In this document: in pieces, positions 8,141 to 15,778 of the stretch
How positions within the stretch are numbered: position 1 is the first letter of the stretch
Layout: every line of letters starts with the position of its first letter
Origin: Paracoccus sediminilitoris
Lineage (GTDB): Bacteria > Pseudomonadota > Alphaproteobacteria > Rhodobacterales > Rhodobacteraceae
Direction of reading: 5' to 3'
Length of the DNA stretch: 47,209 nucleotides
Assembly: GCF_003259195.1 (NCBI RefSeq)
Contig: NZ_QJPK01000027.1
Span: forward strand, 1-47,209
Notes under the pieces: model-generated
What the model was told of the DNA's origin: nothing
Database searches by the model: none
Seen by the model: the letters and a program-made list of their open reading frames with translations, nothing else
Position numbers and translations under genes: made by a program

Positions 8141-9148
8141 ATGTCACGGACGGGATGGGGACGGCTGGCGTTGGCCACGGCTTTGGTGTCGGCGATGGGC
8201 ATGGGGGCCGCGCTGGCCGAAACGCTGCGCCTGTCGCACAACACCGGCGACGGCACGACCTGGCACAAGGGCGCGGAACGGTTCGGCGAATTGCTGGCCG
8301 AACGCACCGACGGGGACATGGAACTGCGCGTGTTCCCGAACGCCCAGCTGGCGGGCGGCGACCAGATGCGCCAGGCCGACATGGTGGGCCGCGGCGCGCT
8401 GGATTTCGTGATGACGTCTGCCATCAACGTGACGCCGCTGGTGCAGGAAATGGCGGTGTTTTCGCTGCCCTACATGTATGAAAACTATGCCCAGGTGGAT
8501 GCCACCACCGCTGATGGCGGCCCGGCCGAGGCGCTGCGCGAGATCCTGCGCGGCAAGGGCATCGAGGTTCTGGCCTGGGGCGAAAATGGCTTTCGCGAGG
8601 TGACGAACAACACCCGTCCGATCACGACCCCCGCCGACATGGCAGGCCTGAACATGCGCGTGGCGGGGCCGATGTATATCGACGTGATGAATGCGCTGGG
8701 CGCCAACCCCCAGCAAATGCAGTGGACCGAGACGATGACCGCGCTGCAGCAGGGGGTCGTCGACGGGCAGGAAAACCCCATCGGTGCGGTGATCATCCCG
8801 CAGCAGGTCTATGAGGTGCAGAAATACCTGACGACCTGGCACTATTCCTATGACCCGATCTTCCTGGGGATATCGAAGGCCAAATACGACGGCTATGACG
8901 CCGAAACCCAGACCATGCTGCGCGAGGTTGCGGCCGAGGCGATGGAATACCAGCGCCAGATCACCCGCGAGGGCACCGAAACCGGCGTGGCCTTCCTGCG
9001 CGAAAAGGGGATGGAGGTTCATGAACCTACCCCCGAGGAACTGGCCGCCTTCCGCGAGGCGACGCAGCCGGCCTTCGACCAATGGGCCGAACGCGTCGGA
9101 CCCGAGCTGGTCGCGTCCTTCCAGGATGCCATCGCGCAGGCACAGTAA
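8141..9148 (+). CDS. dctP: TRAP transporter solute-binding protein, DctP family (system 1)
   Basis: A 335-residue periplasmic receptor that captures an organic acid for the DctQM permease encoded downstream. A signal peptide of about 26 residues ends in ALA before Glu27. The mature part starts with ETLRLSHN and has the family core, including Arg173 in LNMRVAGP, the position whose arginine salt-bridges the carboxylate (or sulfonate) of the ligand, and QGVVDGQENP in the hinge. The ATG at 8141 follows GGAGG. First gene of a dctP-dctQ-dctM-SDR operon divergent from iclR. The ligand is unknown; the context points to an acid that is then activated with CoA. Confidence 0.93.
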   Translation: MSRTGWGRLALATALVSAMGMGAALAETLRLSHNTGDGTTWHKGAERFGELLAERTDGDMELRVFPNAQLAGGDQMRQADMVGRGALDFVMTSAINVTPLVQEMAVFSLPYMYENYAQVDATTADGGPAEALREILRGKGIEVLAWGENGFREVTNNTRPITTPADMAGLNMRVAGPMYIDVMNALGANPQQMQWTETMTALQQGVVDGQENPIGAVIIPQQVYEVQKYLTTWHYSYDPIFLGISKAKYDGYDAETQTMLREVAAEAMEYQRQITREGTETGVAFLREKGMEVHEPTPEELAAFREATQPAFDQWAERVGPELVASFQDAIAQAQ

Positions 9149-9155
9149 CCCGGAC

Positions 9156-9174
9156 GGGGGGCAAGGCGCCCCCC
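9156..9174 (+). terminator. GC hairpin after dctP (system 1), probable attenuator or mRNA stabiliser
   Basis: GGGGGGC pairs with GCCCCCC around a five-base loop in the 45 bp between dctP and dctQ. There is no U-tract, so full termination is unlikely. A stable hairpin just after the receptor gene is a common way to make more binding protein than permease. The second TRAP operon has the same arrangement at 19302-19324. Confidence 0.6.
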
Positions 9175-9193
9175 GCTCTGCCCGGAGGTCCCC

Positions 9194-9673
9194 ATGTTGT
9201 CATTCCTGTCGCGCGAGGCCGAGCGGCTGATCTGCGCCGTCCTGTTTCTGGGCATGACCCTGTTGGGGTTCGCCAATGTGGTCGTGCGCTATGCCACCAA
9301 CTATTCGCTGGCCTCCTCCGAGGAACTGCTGACCAACGGTTTCCTGCTGCTGACCGTCTTCGGCGCGGCCATCGCGGCGCGGCAGGGTCAGCACCTGGCC
9401 GTCACGGCGGTGGTGTCGATGCTGCCGCGCCGGGCGGGGCAGGCGGTCGTGATGCTGTCGGTGGTCCTGTCGGTGGGGCTGCTGATCGCGTCGGCCTGGC
9501 TGGCCTGGGGGGCGGTCGCTGTGCTTTATCGCAACGGTCTGACGTCATACGCGCTGCGGATTCCGATGTGGTATTACCAGGCGGCGGTGCCCTTCGCGTT
9601 TCTGCTGATCGCTTGGCGCTTCGTTCAGCATGCCATCGAAGAACTTCGGCAGGCGGGGGCGGATCATGGCTGA
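9194..9673 (+). CDS. dctQ: TRAP transporter small permease, DctQ family (system 1)
   Basis: A 159-residue inner-membrane protein with the four helices of DctQ: about 12-32 (LICAVLFLGMTLLGFANVVV), 48-65, 82-105 and 124-142. The motif VVRYATNYSLASSEELLTN after helix 1 matches the usual RY...W.EE signature, although the Trp is replaced. DctQ forms the heterodimeric permease with DctM. The ATG at 9194 follows GGAGG, and the stop overlaps the dctM start by eight bases, so the two are probably translationally coupled. Confidence 0.9.
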   Translation: MLSFLSREAERLICAVLFLGMTLLGFANVVVRYATNYSLASSEELLTNGFLLLTVFGAAIAARQGQHLAVTAVVSMLPRRAGQAVVMLSVVLSVGLLIASAWLAWGAVAVLYRNGLTSYALRIPMWYYQAAVPFAFLLIAWRFVQHAIEELRQAGADHG

Positions 9674-10979
9674 TATCGGCGCCGGCACGCAGATGATCGT
9701 GCTGTTCTTCCTGCTGCTGGCGCTGCGCGTGCCGGTGGCGTTCTCGTTGGGCCTCTCGGCGCTTTACGCCATGGCGCGGATGGGCTTCGGGCTGGAGCTG
9801 GCGGGCGATCTGATCACCGCGGGCGTCGCGCGCTATTCGCTGCTGGCCATCCCGTTCTTCATCCTGGCGGGCGCGCTAATGGGGTCGACCGGCATCGCGG
9901 AACGGATGATCCGGTTCTTTCGCGTCCTGGTGGGTGGTCTGCCCGGCGGCATGGGGGTCGTGGGCACGGTCGTGTGCCTGTTCTGGGGTGCGGTCAGCGG
10001 GTCGGGGCCGGCATCGGTCGCGGCCATCGGCTCAATGATCATCAAGGGGATGGAGGAAGACGGCTATACCCGCGCCCATGCCGCGGGGCTGGTCTGCGCG
10101 GGCGCGGCGCTGTCGATCGTCATCCCGCCCTCGATCGGGCTGGTGCTGTTCGGGGTCATCGCCGAAGTGTCGATTTCCCAACTGTTCCTGGCGGCGATCA
10201 TTCCGGGGCTGTTTATGGGGCTGGCCATGCTGGTTGTGCTGCCTTTCATCGCGCCGAAAGGCGCGGGCGGGTCGCTGGACCGGCTGATTCCCGATCCGCA
10301 TGCCGGCCTGCCCTACGGCACCCGCCTGTGGCGCAGTTTCCGCGACAGTTTCTGGGGACTGATGACGCCGGTGGTGATCCTGGGGGGCATCTATTCCGGC
10401 ATCTTCACGCCCACCGAGGCGGCGCTGGTCGCCACCGTCTATGCGCTGCTGGTGGGCGGGCTGATCTATCGCAGCCTGTCGCTGCGCGCGCTTTACGACA
10501 CCTTGGCGGATGCGGCGGCGTCTTCGGCGACGGTGATGCTGATCGTGGCCTATGCGGGCCTCTTCGGATGGGTCATCACGGTCGAGGATCTGGTCGGCAC
10601 CTATTCCAGCGGCCTGCTGGGACTGTCCGAGAATGAATGGGTGATCCTGCTGGTCATCATGCTGATCCTGCTGGTCGCGGGCATGTTCATGGACGCGATC
10701 ACGGTGATGTTCATCACCCTGCCCATCGTACTGCCGGTGATGCAGGAACTGGGTTGGGACCCGGTCTGGTTCGGGGTTGTGGTGATGATCAACCTGGCCA
10801 TCGGGCTGATCACCCCGCCGGTGGGCGTCAACCTGTTCGTGGCCGCCAACGTGGCCCGCCTGCCGATCGAACGCGTGGCCCGCGGCGCGCTGCCGTTTCT
10901 GGTGGCGACGCTGGCCGGACTGGCCGTGGTCGCGGCCTTTCCCCAGATGTCGCTGTGGCTGATCCACTGGCTGAGATGA
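9666..10979 (+). CDS. dctM: TRAP transporter large permease, DctM family (system 1)
   Basis: A 437-residue membrane subunit with about 12 helices that uses the sodium gradient to move the ligand handed over by DctP. It shows the DctM hallmarks: LLAIPFFILAGALMGSTGI near residue 55, GAVSGSGPASVAAIGSMII at about 105-123, VIPPSIGLVLFG, and FTPTEAALVATVYALLVGG in the centre. The C-terminal repeat has INLAIGLITPPVGVNLFVA. The ATG at 9666 lies inside the end of dctQ; an upstream in-frame start at 9630 would extend the overlap without giving a better N-terminus. Confidence 0.93.
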   Translation: MADIGAGTQMIVLFFLLLALRVPVAFSLGLSALYAMARMGFGLELAGDLITAGVARYSLLAIPFFILAGALMGSTGIAERMIRFFRVLVGGLPGGMGVVGTVVCLFWGAVSGSGPASVAAIGSMIIKGMEEDGYTRAHAAGLVCAGAALSIVIPPSIGLVLFGVIAEVSISQLFLAAIIPGLFMGLAMLVVLPFIAPKGAGGSLDRLIPDPHAGLPYGTRLWRSFRDSFWGLMTPVVILGGIYSGIFTPTEAALVATVYALLVGGLIYRSLSLRALYDTLADAAASSATVMLIVAYAGLFGWVITVEDLVGTYSSGLLGLSENEWVILLVIMLILLVAGMFMDAITVMFITLPIVLPVMQELGWDPVWFGVVVMINLAIGLITPPVGVNLFVAANVARLPIERVARGALPFLVATLAGLAVVAAFPQMSLWLIHWLR

Positions 10980-10998
10980 TTTCCCGAAAGGACGAACC

Positions 10999-11757
10999 AT
11001 GACCGACAAGACCGCCATCATCACCGGGGCCGCGCGCGGCATCGGTCTGGCCACCGCCCGGCTGTTGTCGCAGCGCGGATGGCGCGTGGTGCTGGCCGAT
11101 ATCGATGCCGATGAACTGGCCCGCGCCGCCGCCACCCTGCTGGATGCGCATGCCATCCCCTGCGACGTGTCCGACCCCGATCAGGTCGATGCGATGGTGG
11201 CCGATGCCGTCGCCTGGTCGGGTCGCATCGACGCGCTCGTCAACAATGCGGGCGTCGCCGATTTCCGCCCGATGGGCGAGACCGACCTGGCGACGTGGCG
11301 GCGCGTCATGGCGGTGAATCTGGACGGGGTCTTTCTGTGTTCGCAGGCCGCGATTCCGCATCTGGCCCGGACGCATGGCGCGATCGTGAACATCGCCTCC
11401 ATTTCGGGATTGCGGGCCAGCACGCTGCGGGTGGCCTATGGCACCTCCAAGGCGGCGGTGATCCATCTGACCCGTCAACAGGCGGCCGAACTGGGCGAAC
11501 AGGGCATCCGCGCCAATTGCGTGGCCCCGGGTCCGGTCGATACCAAGCTGGCCTTGGCGGTGCACAGTCCGGCGATCCGCGCGGCCTATCACGACGCGAT
11601 CCCGCTGAACCGCTATGGCCGCGAGGATGAGATCGCGCAGGCCATCGCCTTTCTGTGCAGCGACCAGGCCTCCTATGTCACCGGGCAGGTGCTGGCCGCC
11701 GATGGCGGGTTCGAGGCGACGGGCGTCGGCCTGCCGGCCCTGCGCGCGGGGAACTGA
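10999..11757 (+). CDS. Short-chain dehydrogenase/reductase
   Basis: A classical 252-residue SDR with TGAARGIG at 9-16, NNAG at 82-85 and the catalytic Ser134, Tyr147 and Lys151 (NIASISG and YGTSK). Asp34 and Asp36 after the second beta-strand (VLADIDAD) favour NAD(H) over NADP(H). It starts 19 bases after dctM with its own ribosome site (AAAGGACG) and closes the TRAP 1 operon. It probably oxidises a hydroxyl of the imported acid, for example as a hydroxyacyl-CoA or hydroxy-acid dehydrogenase beside the thiolase and synthetase; that role is inference. It converges with the Gfo/Idh/MocA gene six bases further on. Confidence 0.9.
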   Translation: MTDKTAIITGAARGIGLATARLLSQRGWRVVLADIDADELARAAATLLDAHAIPCDVSDPDQVDAMVADAVAWSGRIDALVNNAGVADFRPMGETDLATWRRVMAVNLDGVFLCSQAAIPHLARTHGAIVNIASISGLRASTLRVAYGTSKAAVIHLTRQQAAELGEQGIRANCVAPGPVDTKLALAVHSPAIRAAYHDAIPLNRYGREDEIAQAIAFLCSDQASYVTGQVLAADGGFEATGVGLPALRAGN

Positions 11758-11763
11758 GCGGCC

Positions 11764-12897
11764 TCACGTCAGCGAGGCCAGCGTCACCGAGGCGCCCGTC
11801 GCCATCGACCGTTGTGCGGCAAGGCCCATCAGCACCGCCCATCGGCCGTCGTCCAAGCTGACCTCGGCGGCGGTGCGGGTGCCGCGCACCAGTTCCAAAA
11901 AGCGCTGGTGCTGATAGAAGGTCGATCCGTTGTGATCGCCCGCCTCCAGCAGGACGGGGTCCACCGGGACCGGCTCCAGCCGCGGTCCCTTGGGGCTGCG
12001 GGGCGAGATCACGACCTCGGGCACGGGGGCGGGGCCCAGATCTTCGGGCCAGAAGCGGCCCGGCCCAGGCACGAAGGCCTCGATCTTGCCCAAGGGACCC
12101 ATGGCCGAGATCTGTTCCTGGAACCGCGCCCCTTCCGCGAACATGCACAGTTCCAGCATGGCGCGGGCGCCGTTGGCGAAATCGACGATGACATAGCCGT
12201 GGTCAAAGATGTCGGCCGGACGCCCGTCGGGCCGTTCGTCCAGGTGATTGACCGCCTGACCGCCCGACGCCATGACCCGCACCGGGTCCGATTTCAGCAA
12301 CACCCGCATCAGATCGAAGAAATGGCAGCATTTCTCGACGAAGGTGCCGCCGGTCTGGTCGTTGAAACGGTTCCACGCCCCCACCTTGTCCAGAAAGGGA
12401 AAGCGGTGTTCCTGGATGGTCAGCATGCGGATGCCGCCAGTCGCCTGCTGCGCCTGCTGGATTATCTTGGCCACGGGCGGCATATAGCGGTATTCCATCG
12501 CCACCCAGACCGGCGCGGGATAGCTGGCAGCAAAGGCGTCGATCTGGGCCAACTGGGTCAGGTCGGTGAACAGCGGCTTTTCGACCAGGACCGGCAGGGG
12601 CCGGCGCGCCGCGATTGCCTGCAGCTGTTCCAGATGGCGGAAATTGGGGCTGGCGATCAGCAGGCAGTCCAGATCCGCGACCTCCAGCAGGGCCTCGACG
12701 CTGTCGACGAACTGCGCCTTGGGGGCCAAGGCGCGGGCGGCGGCGCGCATGCCCGCATCGGGTTCGAAGATGGCACCGATGGCGGTATCGTCCAGCAGGG
12801 CGATGTTGCGCAGGTGTTCCTGTCCCATCATGCCGCAGCCGATGATGCCATAGGATACAGTCCGGGTCTTGGCGTGAACCAGGGTCTGGGTGGTCAT
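11764..12897 (-). CDS. Gfo/Idh/MocA-family NAD-dependent protein, candidate GH188-type sulfoquinovosidase
   Basis: A 377-residue protein with a Rossmann domain (GIIGCGMMGQEH, 17-28; VLVEKPLF, 104-110) and a C-terminal Gfo/Idh/MocA domain. Its substrate-side helix reads GGTFVEKCCHFFD at 183-195, with Glu188 in place of the common Asp, Lys189 and His192. The family holds sugar dehydrogenases and also NAD-dependent glycosidases that transiently oxidise C3, including sulfoquinovosidases (GH188). It is cotranscribed with the GntR gene (10 bp gap) and divergent from sulfo-SMO-like genes that lack a GH31 sulfoquinovosidase, so that activity is an attractive guess. A plain sugar dehydrogenase is the main alternative. 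The family is sure; the function is inference. Confidence 0.85.
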   Translation of the reverse strand: MTTQTLVHAKTRTVSYGIIGCGMMGQEHLRNIALLDDTAIGAIFEPDAGMRAAARALAPKAQFVDSVEALLEVADLDCLLIASPNFRHLEQLQAIAARRPLPVLVEKPLFTDLTQLAQIDAFAASYPAPVWVAMEYRYMPPVAKIIQQAQQATGGIRMLTIQEHRFPFLDKVGAWNRFNDQTGGTFVEKCCHFFDLMRVLLKSDPVRVMASGGQAVNHLDERPDGRPADIFDHGYVIVDFANGARAMLELCMFAEGARFQEQISAMGPLGKIEAFVPGPGRFWPEDLGPAPVPEVVISPRSPKGPRLEPVPVDPVLLEAGDHNGSTFYQHQRFLELVRGTRTAAEVSLDDGRWAVLMGLAAQRSMATGASVTLASLT

Positions 12898-12907
12898 GCG
12901 GGTCTCC

Positions 12908-13633
12908 TCAGATCAGGCGCTGCACGTAAAGCGCCCTGTCGGTGTCGTACCAGGTTCGAGAAAACTCGACGGCACGGGCGGTCTGTGCCCATGACAGGCG
13001 CTGGATATGGGCGGTGATGGTGCCGGGGCGGGGGGCAAAGCGGTCATGCGACCAGTCGGGGACCGGGGCGATGCCCACGCGGTCCTCGGCGCGGGTGATC
13101 CACAGCTTCAGCGCACGCTTGTAGGTCAGATAGAGCGAATCCTGCACCTTGTCGCGGGGCACGCGGCCCGCACCGCCATCCAGCCAGATCTCCTCGACGG
13201 CGATGGGAATGTCGTCCAGGAATCGCAGGCGGCGAAAGCGCGTGCCGTGGTCGGATGTGCCGTAATCGGGTTGGGCGGCATCCTTGGGCAGGTAATCGAC
13301 TGACATGATTTCGGCATTGGGCAGCCCGCCCCCGCCCGTCGCATGTTCCAGCCGGAACATCGAATAGACCGAAGCCACCTGCTGGCCCGCACGGACATAG
13401 TTTCCCGACCCCTGCCGACGCTCGATCAGGCCCTTGTCTTCCAGCTGGGCCAGGGCCTTGCGCAGGGTGCGGACGGTGGTGTCATGGGCCTCGGCCATCT
13501 CGCGCTCGGGGGGCAGGCGCTGGCCGTCGACCAAGCGGCCCGCCGCGATGTCGCGGATGACCAGTTCCTCGATCTGCAGATGGATCGGCAGGGCATCGGG
13601 GCGGGCTGTCGATGTGCGGCGGGTCGAATTCAA
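12908..13633 (-). CDS. GntR-family regulator with UTRA domain (HutC subfamily)
   Basis: A 241-residue regulator. The N-terminal GntR winged helix spans about 12-75 (PIHLQIEELVIRDIAAG, then QRLPPEREMAEAHDTTVRTL). The C-terminal UTRA effector domain contains FRRLRFLDDIPIAVEEIWLD, and its C-terminus carries the RLSWAQTARAVEFSRTWYDT-type ending. I place the start at a TTG (13633) because a perfect GGAGG lies eight bases before it; a GTG at 13648 has no ribosome site. UTRA domains usually bind sugars or sugar derivatives, which fits control of the divergent sugar-sulfonate-like operon. The open frame continues far upstream antisense to the next genes, but that stretch is not coding. Confidence 0.9.
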   Translation of the reverse strand: MNSTRRTSTARPDALPIHLQIEELVIRDIAAGRLVDGQRLPPEREMAEAHDTTVRTLRKALAQLEDKGLIERRQGSGNYVRAGQQVASVYSMFRLEHATGGGGLPNAEIMSVDYLPKDAAQPDYGTSDHGTRFRRLRFLDDIPIAVEEIWLDGGAGRVPRDKVQDSLYLTYKRALKLWITRAEDRVGIAPVPDWSHDRFAPRPGTITAHIQRLSWAQTARAVEFSRTWYDTDRALYVQRLI

Positions 13634-13641
13634 TTCCCCGA

Positions 13642-13646
13642 CCTCC
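13642..13646 (-). promoter_or_regulatory. Shine-Dalgarno site that sets the TTG start of the GntR gene
   Basis: On the minus strand GGAGG is followed after eight bases by TTG at 13633. No ATG is available near the start of the conserved GntR domain, and the GTG at 13648 overlaps this motif, so the TTG is the likely initiation codon. Confidence 0.6.
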
Positions 13647-13669
13647 ACTCTGGAATAATTGATACACCA

Positions 13670-13683
13670 TTGATCTACATCAA
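13670..13683. promoter_or_regulatory. Perfect FNR/FnrP-type box (TTGAT-N4-ATCAA)
   Basis: TTGATCTACATCAA is an exact match to the FNR-family consensus TTGAT-N4-ATCAA. It lies between the divergent GntR gene and the monooxygenase gene, centred about 56 bases before the monooxygenase ATG. Paracoccus uses FNR homologues (FnrP, NNR and NarR) for oxygen- and nitrogen-oxide-dependent control. A monooxygenase consumes oxygen, so oxygen-responsive control would make sense. A palindromic GntR operator coinciding with this consensus cannot be excluded. Confidence 0.55.
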
Positions 13684-13732
13684 GGCCAAGGCTATGCAAG
13701 GGGAAAGTTCGGATGAACCCGCGGAGGAAAGC

Positions 13733-14887
13733 ATGACCGTCGTTCCCGTCACATCGGCCGATCTGGACCGCGTCGAGGTCGCGTGGTTCTCCGCGCTCTG
13801 TTCGGATGATTTCCGCCATCTGGGGGTTCCCGACGATGACCTGCGGTCGTCCTGGGCGCATTGTTCCGATATCGTGAAGACCGCCGAGGCGCAGGGTTTC
13901 GGCAACATCCTGTGCCCGTCCTCCTATCAGGTGGGGCAGGACACGCTGTCCTTCGTGGCGGGCTGCGCGCCCATCACCGACCGCATCAACATGCTGGCCG
14001 CGGTGCGCTGCGGGGAAATGCAGCCGATCATGCTGGCGCGCACGGTCGCGACGCTGGACCACATGATGCAGGGGCGGCTGACGCTGAACATCATCTCGTC
14101 GGATTTTCCGGGCGAAAAGGCCGACAGCGAGTTCCGGTATCAACGCTCGCGCGAGGTGGTGCAGATCTTGAAACAGGCTTGGACGCAGGACCGGATCGAC
14201 TTCCACGGTCAGGTCTATGATTTCAGCGATGTGACCACGGACCCGGCCAAGCCCTATCAGACGGGCGGGCCGATGCTCTATTTCGGCGGCTATTCCCCTG
14301 CGGCGCTGGACCTCTGCGGCGAACATTGCGACGTCTATCTGATGTGGCCCGAAAAGACCGAGGACATCGCCGACCGGATGAAGGCCGCCCATGCTGCGGC
14401 CGAACGTCACGGGCGGGTGCTGGATTACGGCTTTCGGTCGCATGTCATCGTCCGCGACACCGAGGCCGAGGCACGCGAATATGCCCGCGAACTGGTGTCG
14501 AAATTGGATGACGAACAGGGCCGCCTGATCCGCGAGCGTGCGCTGGATGCAGGCTCTCTGGGCGTCAGCCGACAGGCGCGCAACCGCGAGCTGGCCGATC
14601 TGGAAGGGTATATCGAACCGAACCTGTGGACCGGCATCGGGCGGGCGCGGTCGGGCTGCGGGGCGGCCATCGTCGGATCGACTGATCAGGTGCTGTCCAA
14701 GTTGGAGGAGTTGCAGAAGATGGGCATCCGGTCCTTTATCCTGTCGGGCTATCCGCATATCGATGAGGCCGAACATTTCGGAACCCGCGTGCTGCCGCAG
14801 ATGAAGACATGCCAGTTGAACCGCGAATGGGGCCGCGTGCCCGCCACCACACCGCAGACGCCGCTTGGCGCAGGAGAACGTCGCTGA
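13733..14887 (+). CDS. SsuD-like FMNH2-dependent sulfonate monooxygenase, candidate sulfoquinovose monooxygenase (SmoC-like)
   Basis: A 384-residue bacterial-luciferase-fold enzyme of the alkanesulfonate monooxygenase group. Such enzymes use reduced flavin and oxygen to cleave a C-S bond, releasing sulfite and an aldehyde. Against E. coli SsuD the functional residues all appear at a constant offset of +9: Trp205, Arg235 and His237 (GFRSHVIVRDT), Arg306 (GRARSGCG), and Tyr340 and His342 (LSGYPHIDEA). That strongly supports sulfonate chemistry. The ATG at 13733 follows GGAGG. The adjoining aldo/keto reductase and flavin reductase make the SmoC/SmoB/SmoA trio of the sulfo-SMO pathway, so sulfoquinovose is my preferred substrate. 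A simple alkanesulfonate is the alternative. Confidence 0.85.
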   Translation: MTVVPVTSADLDRVEVAWFSALCSDDFRHLGVPDDDLRSSWAHCSDIVKTAEAQGFGNILCPSSYQVGQDTLSFVAGCAPITDRINMLAAVRCGEMQPIMLARTVATLDHMMQGRLTLNIISSDFPGEKADSEFRYQRSREVVQILKQAWTQDRIDFHGQVYDFSDVTTDPAKPYQTGGPMLYFGGYSPAALDLCGEHCDVYLMWPEKTEDIADRMKAAHAAAERHGRVLDYGFRSHVIVRDTEAEAREYARELVSKLDDEQGRLIRERALDAGSLGVSRQARNRELADLEGYIEPNLWTGIGRARSGCGAAIVGSTDQVLSKLEELQKMGIRSFILSGYPHIDEAEHFGTRVLPQMKTCQLNREWGRVPATTPQTPLGAGERR

Positions 14888-15778
14888 ATGGAACGCGTCA
14901 CGATTGCCGAAGGCCTGTCCCTGTCCCGCCTTGTCTATGGCATGTGGCGGGTGGGCGATGATGCCGACACCTCGGTCGCGCATGTGCGCGCCAAGATCGA
15001 TGCCTGCCTGGACCAGGGCATTACCACGCTGGACCAAGCCGACATCTATGGCGACTATACCGCCGAAGCCATCCTGGGCGCCGCTTTGAAGGCCGACCCG
15101 GGTCTGCGCAGCAGGGTCGAACTGGTCAGCAAATGCGACATCGTTGCGCCCTGCGGAAAATACGCCGATGCGTCCTGCAAGCATTACGACACCTCGGCGG
15201 CGCATATCCGCGCCTCGGTCGAAAGCTCGCTGCGCGATTTCGGCACCGACCATCTGGACCTGCTGCTGATCCACCGCCCCGATCCGCTGATGGACCATCA
15301 CGAAACCGGCGGCGTGCTGGATGCGCTGGTCCGCGAGGGCAAGCTGCGCGCGGTGGGCGTGTCGAATTTCCGCCCTTGGGATGTGGAATTGCTGCAATCG
15401 GCGATGAACACCAAGCTGGCCACCAACCAGATTGAACTTTCGCTGGCCAGCGTGGCGCCCTTCACCAATGGCGATCTGGCCTTCCACCAGAAGCGGGGCG
15501 ATTGCGTGATGGCGTGGTCGCCCCTGGGCGGCGGCAGCCTGATGACCGGCGAAGGCCCGGTGCAGGCGGTGCTGGATGAACTGGCGGGCGAATTCGGCGT
15601 CGATCGCGCGGCGATGGCCGTGGCCTTCCTGCTGCGCCATCCGGCGACGATCCTGCCGGTGCTGGGCACGAATGCGCTGCCGCGCATTGCTGCCATCTCG
15701 GATGCGGCGAAGGTGGATCTGGATCGTCAGCAGTGGTTCCGCCTCTATCAGGCGGCCCTGGGCCACGAGGTCGCGTGA
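14888..15778 (+). CDS. Aldo/keto reductase, candidate 6-dehydroglucose reductase (SmoB-like)
   Basis: A 296-residue (alpha/beta)8-barrel reductase close to the YdhF group. The catalytic tetrad is visible: Asp49 and Tyr54 (TTLDQADIYG), Lys82 (LVSKCDI) and His129 (LLLIHRPDP). Later segments such as GVSNFRPWDVELL and VMAWSPLGGG are typical AKR elements. The gene starts directly after the monooxygenase stop with no gap. In the sulfo-SMO pathway the monooxygenase product is 6-dehydro-D-glucose, which SmoB reduces to glucose with NAD(P)H. An AKR would have no obvious job in ordinary alkanesulfonate use. The assignment rests on context. Confidence 0.85.
   Translation: MERVTIAEGLSLSRLVYGMWRVGDDADTSVAHVRAKIDACLDQGITTLDQADIYGDYTAEAILGAALKADPGLRSRVELVSKCDIVAPCGKYADASCKHYDTSAAHIRASVESSLRDFGTDHLDLLLIHRPDPLMDHHETGGVLDALVREGKLRAVGVSNFRPWDVELLQSAMNTKLATNQIELSLASVAPFTNGDLAFHQKRGDCVMAWSPLGGGSLMTGEGPVQAVLDELAGEFGVDRAAMAVAFLLRHPATILPVLGTNALPRIAAISDAAKVDLDRQQWFRLYQAALGHEVA

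Noticed and set aside
8141..11757. TRAP system 1 and its SDR as part of the sulfonate locus
   Set aside because: The operon converges on the Gfo/Idh/MocA gene and is instead divergent from the IclR-thiolase-synthetase operon with a shared promoter region. The SDR could still serve either pathway.
12908..15766. A single 952-codon open frame on the minus strand ending in the GntR gene
   Set aside because: Only the last 241 codons resemble a protein family. The rest is antisense to the monooxygenase and aldo/keto reductase genes, whose residues are clearly conserved; high GC keeps the antisense frame open.
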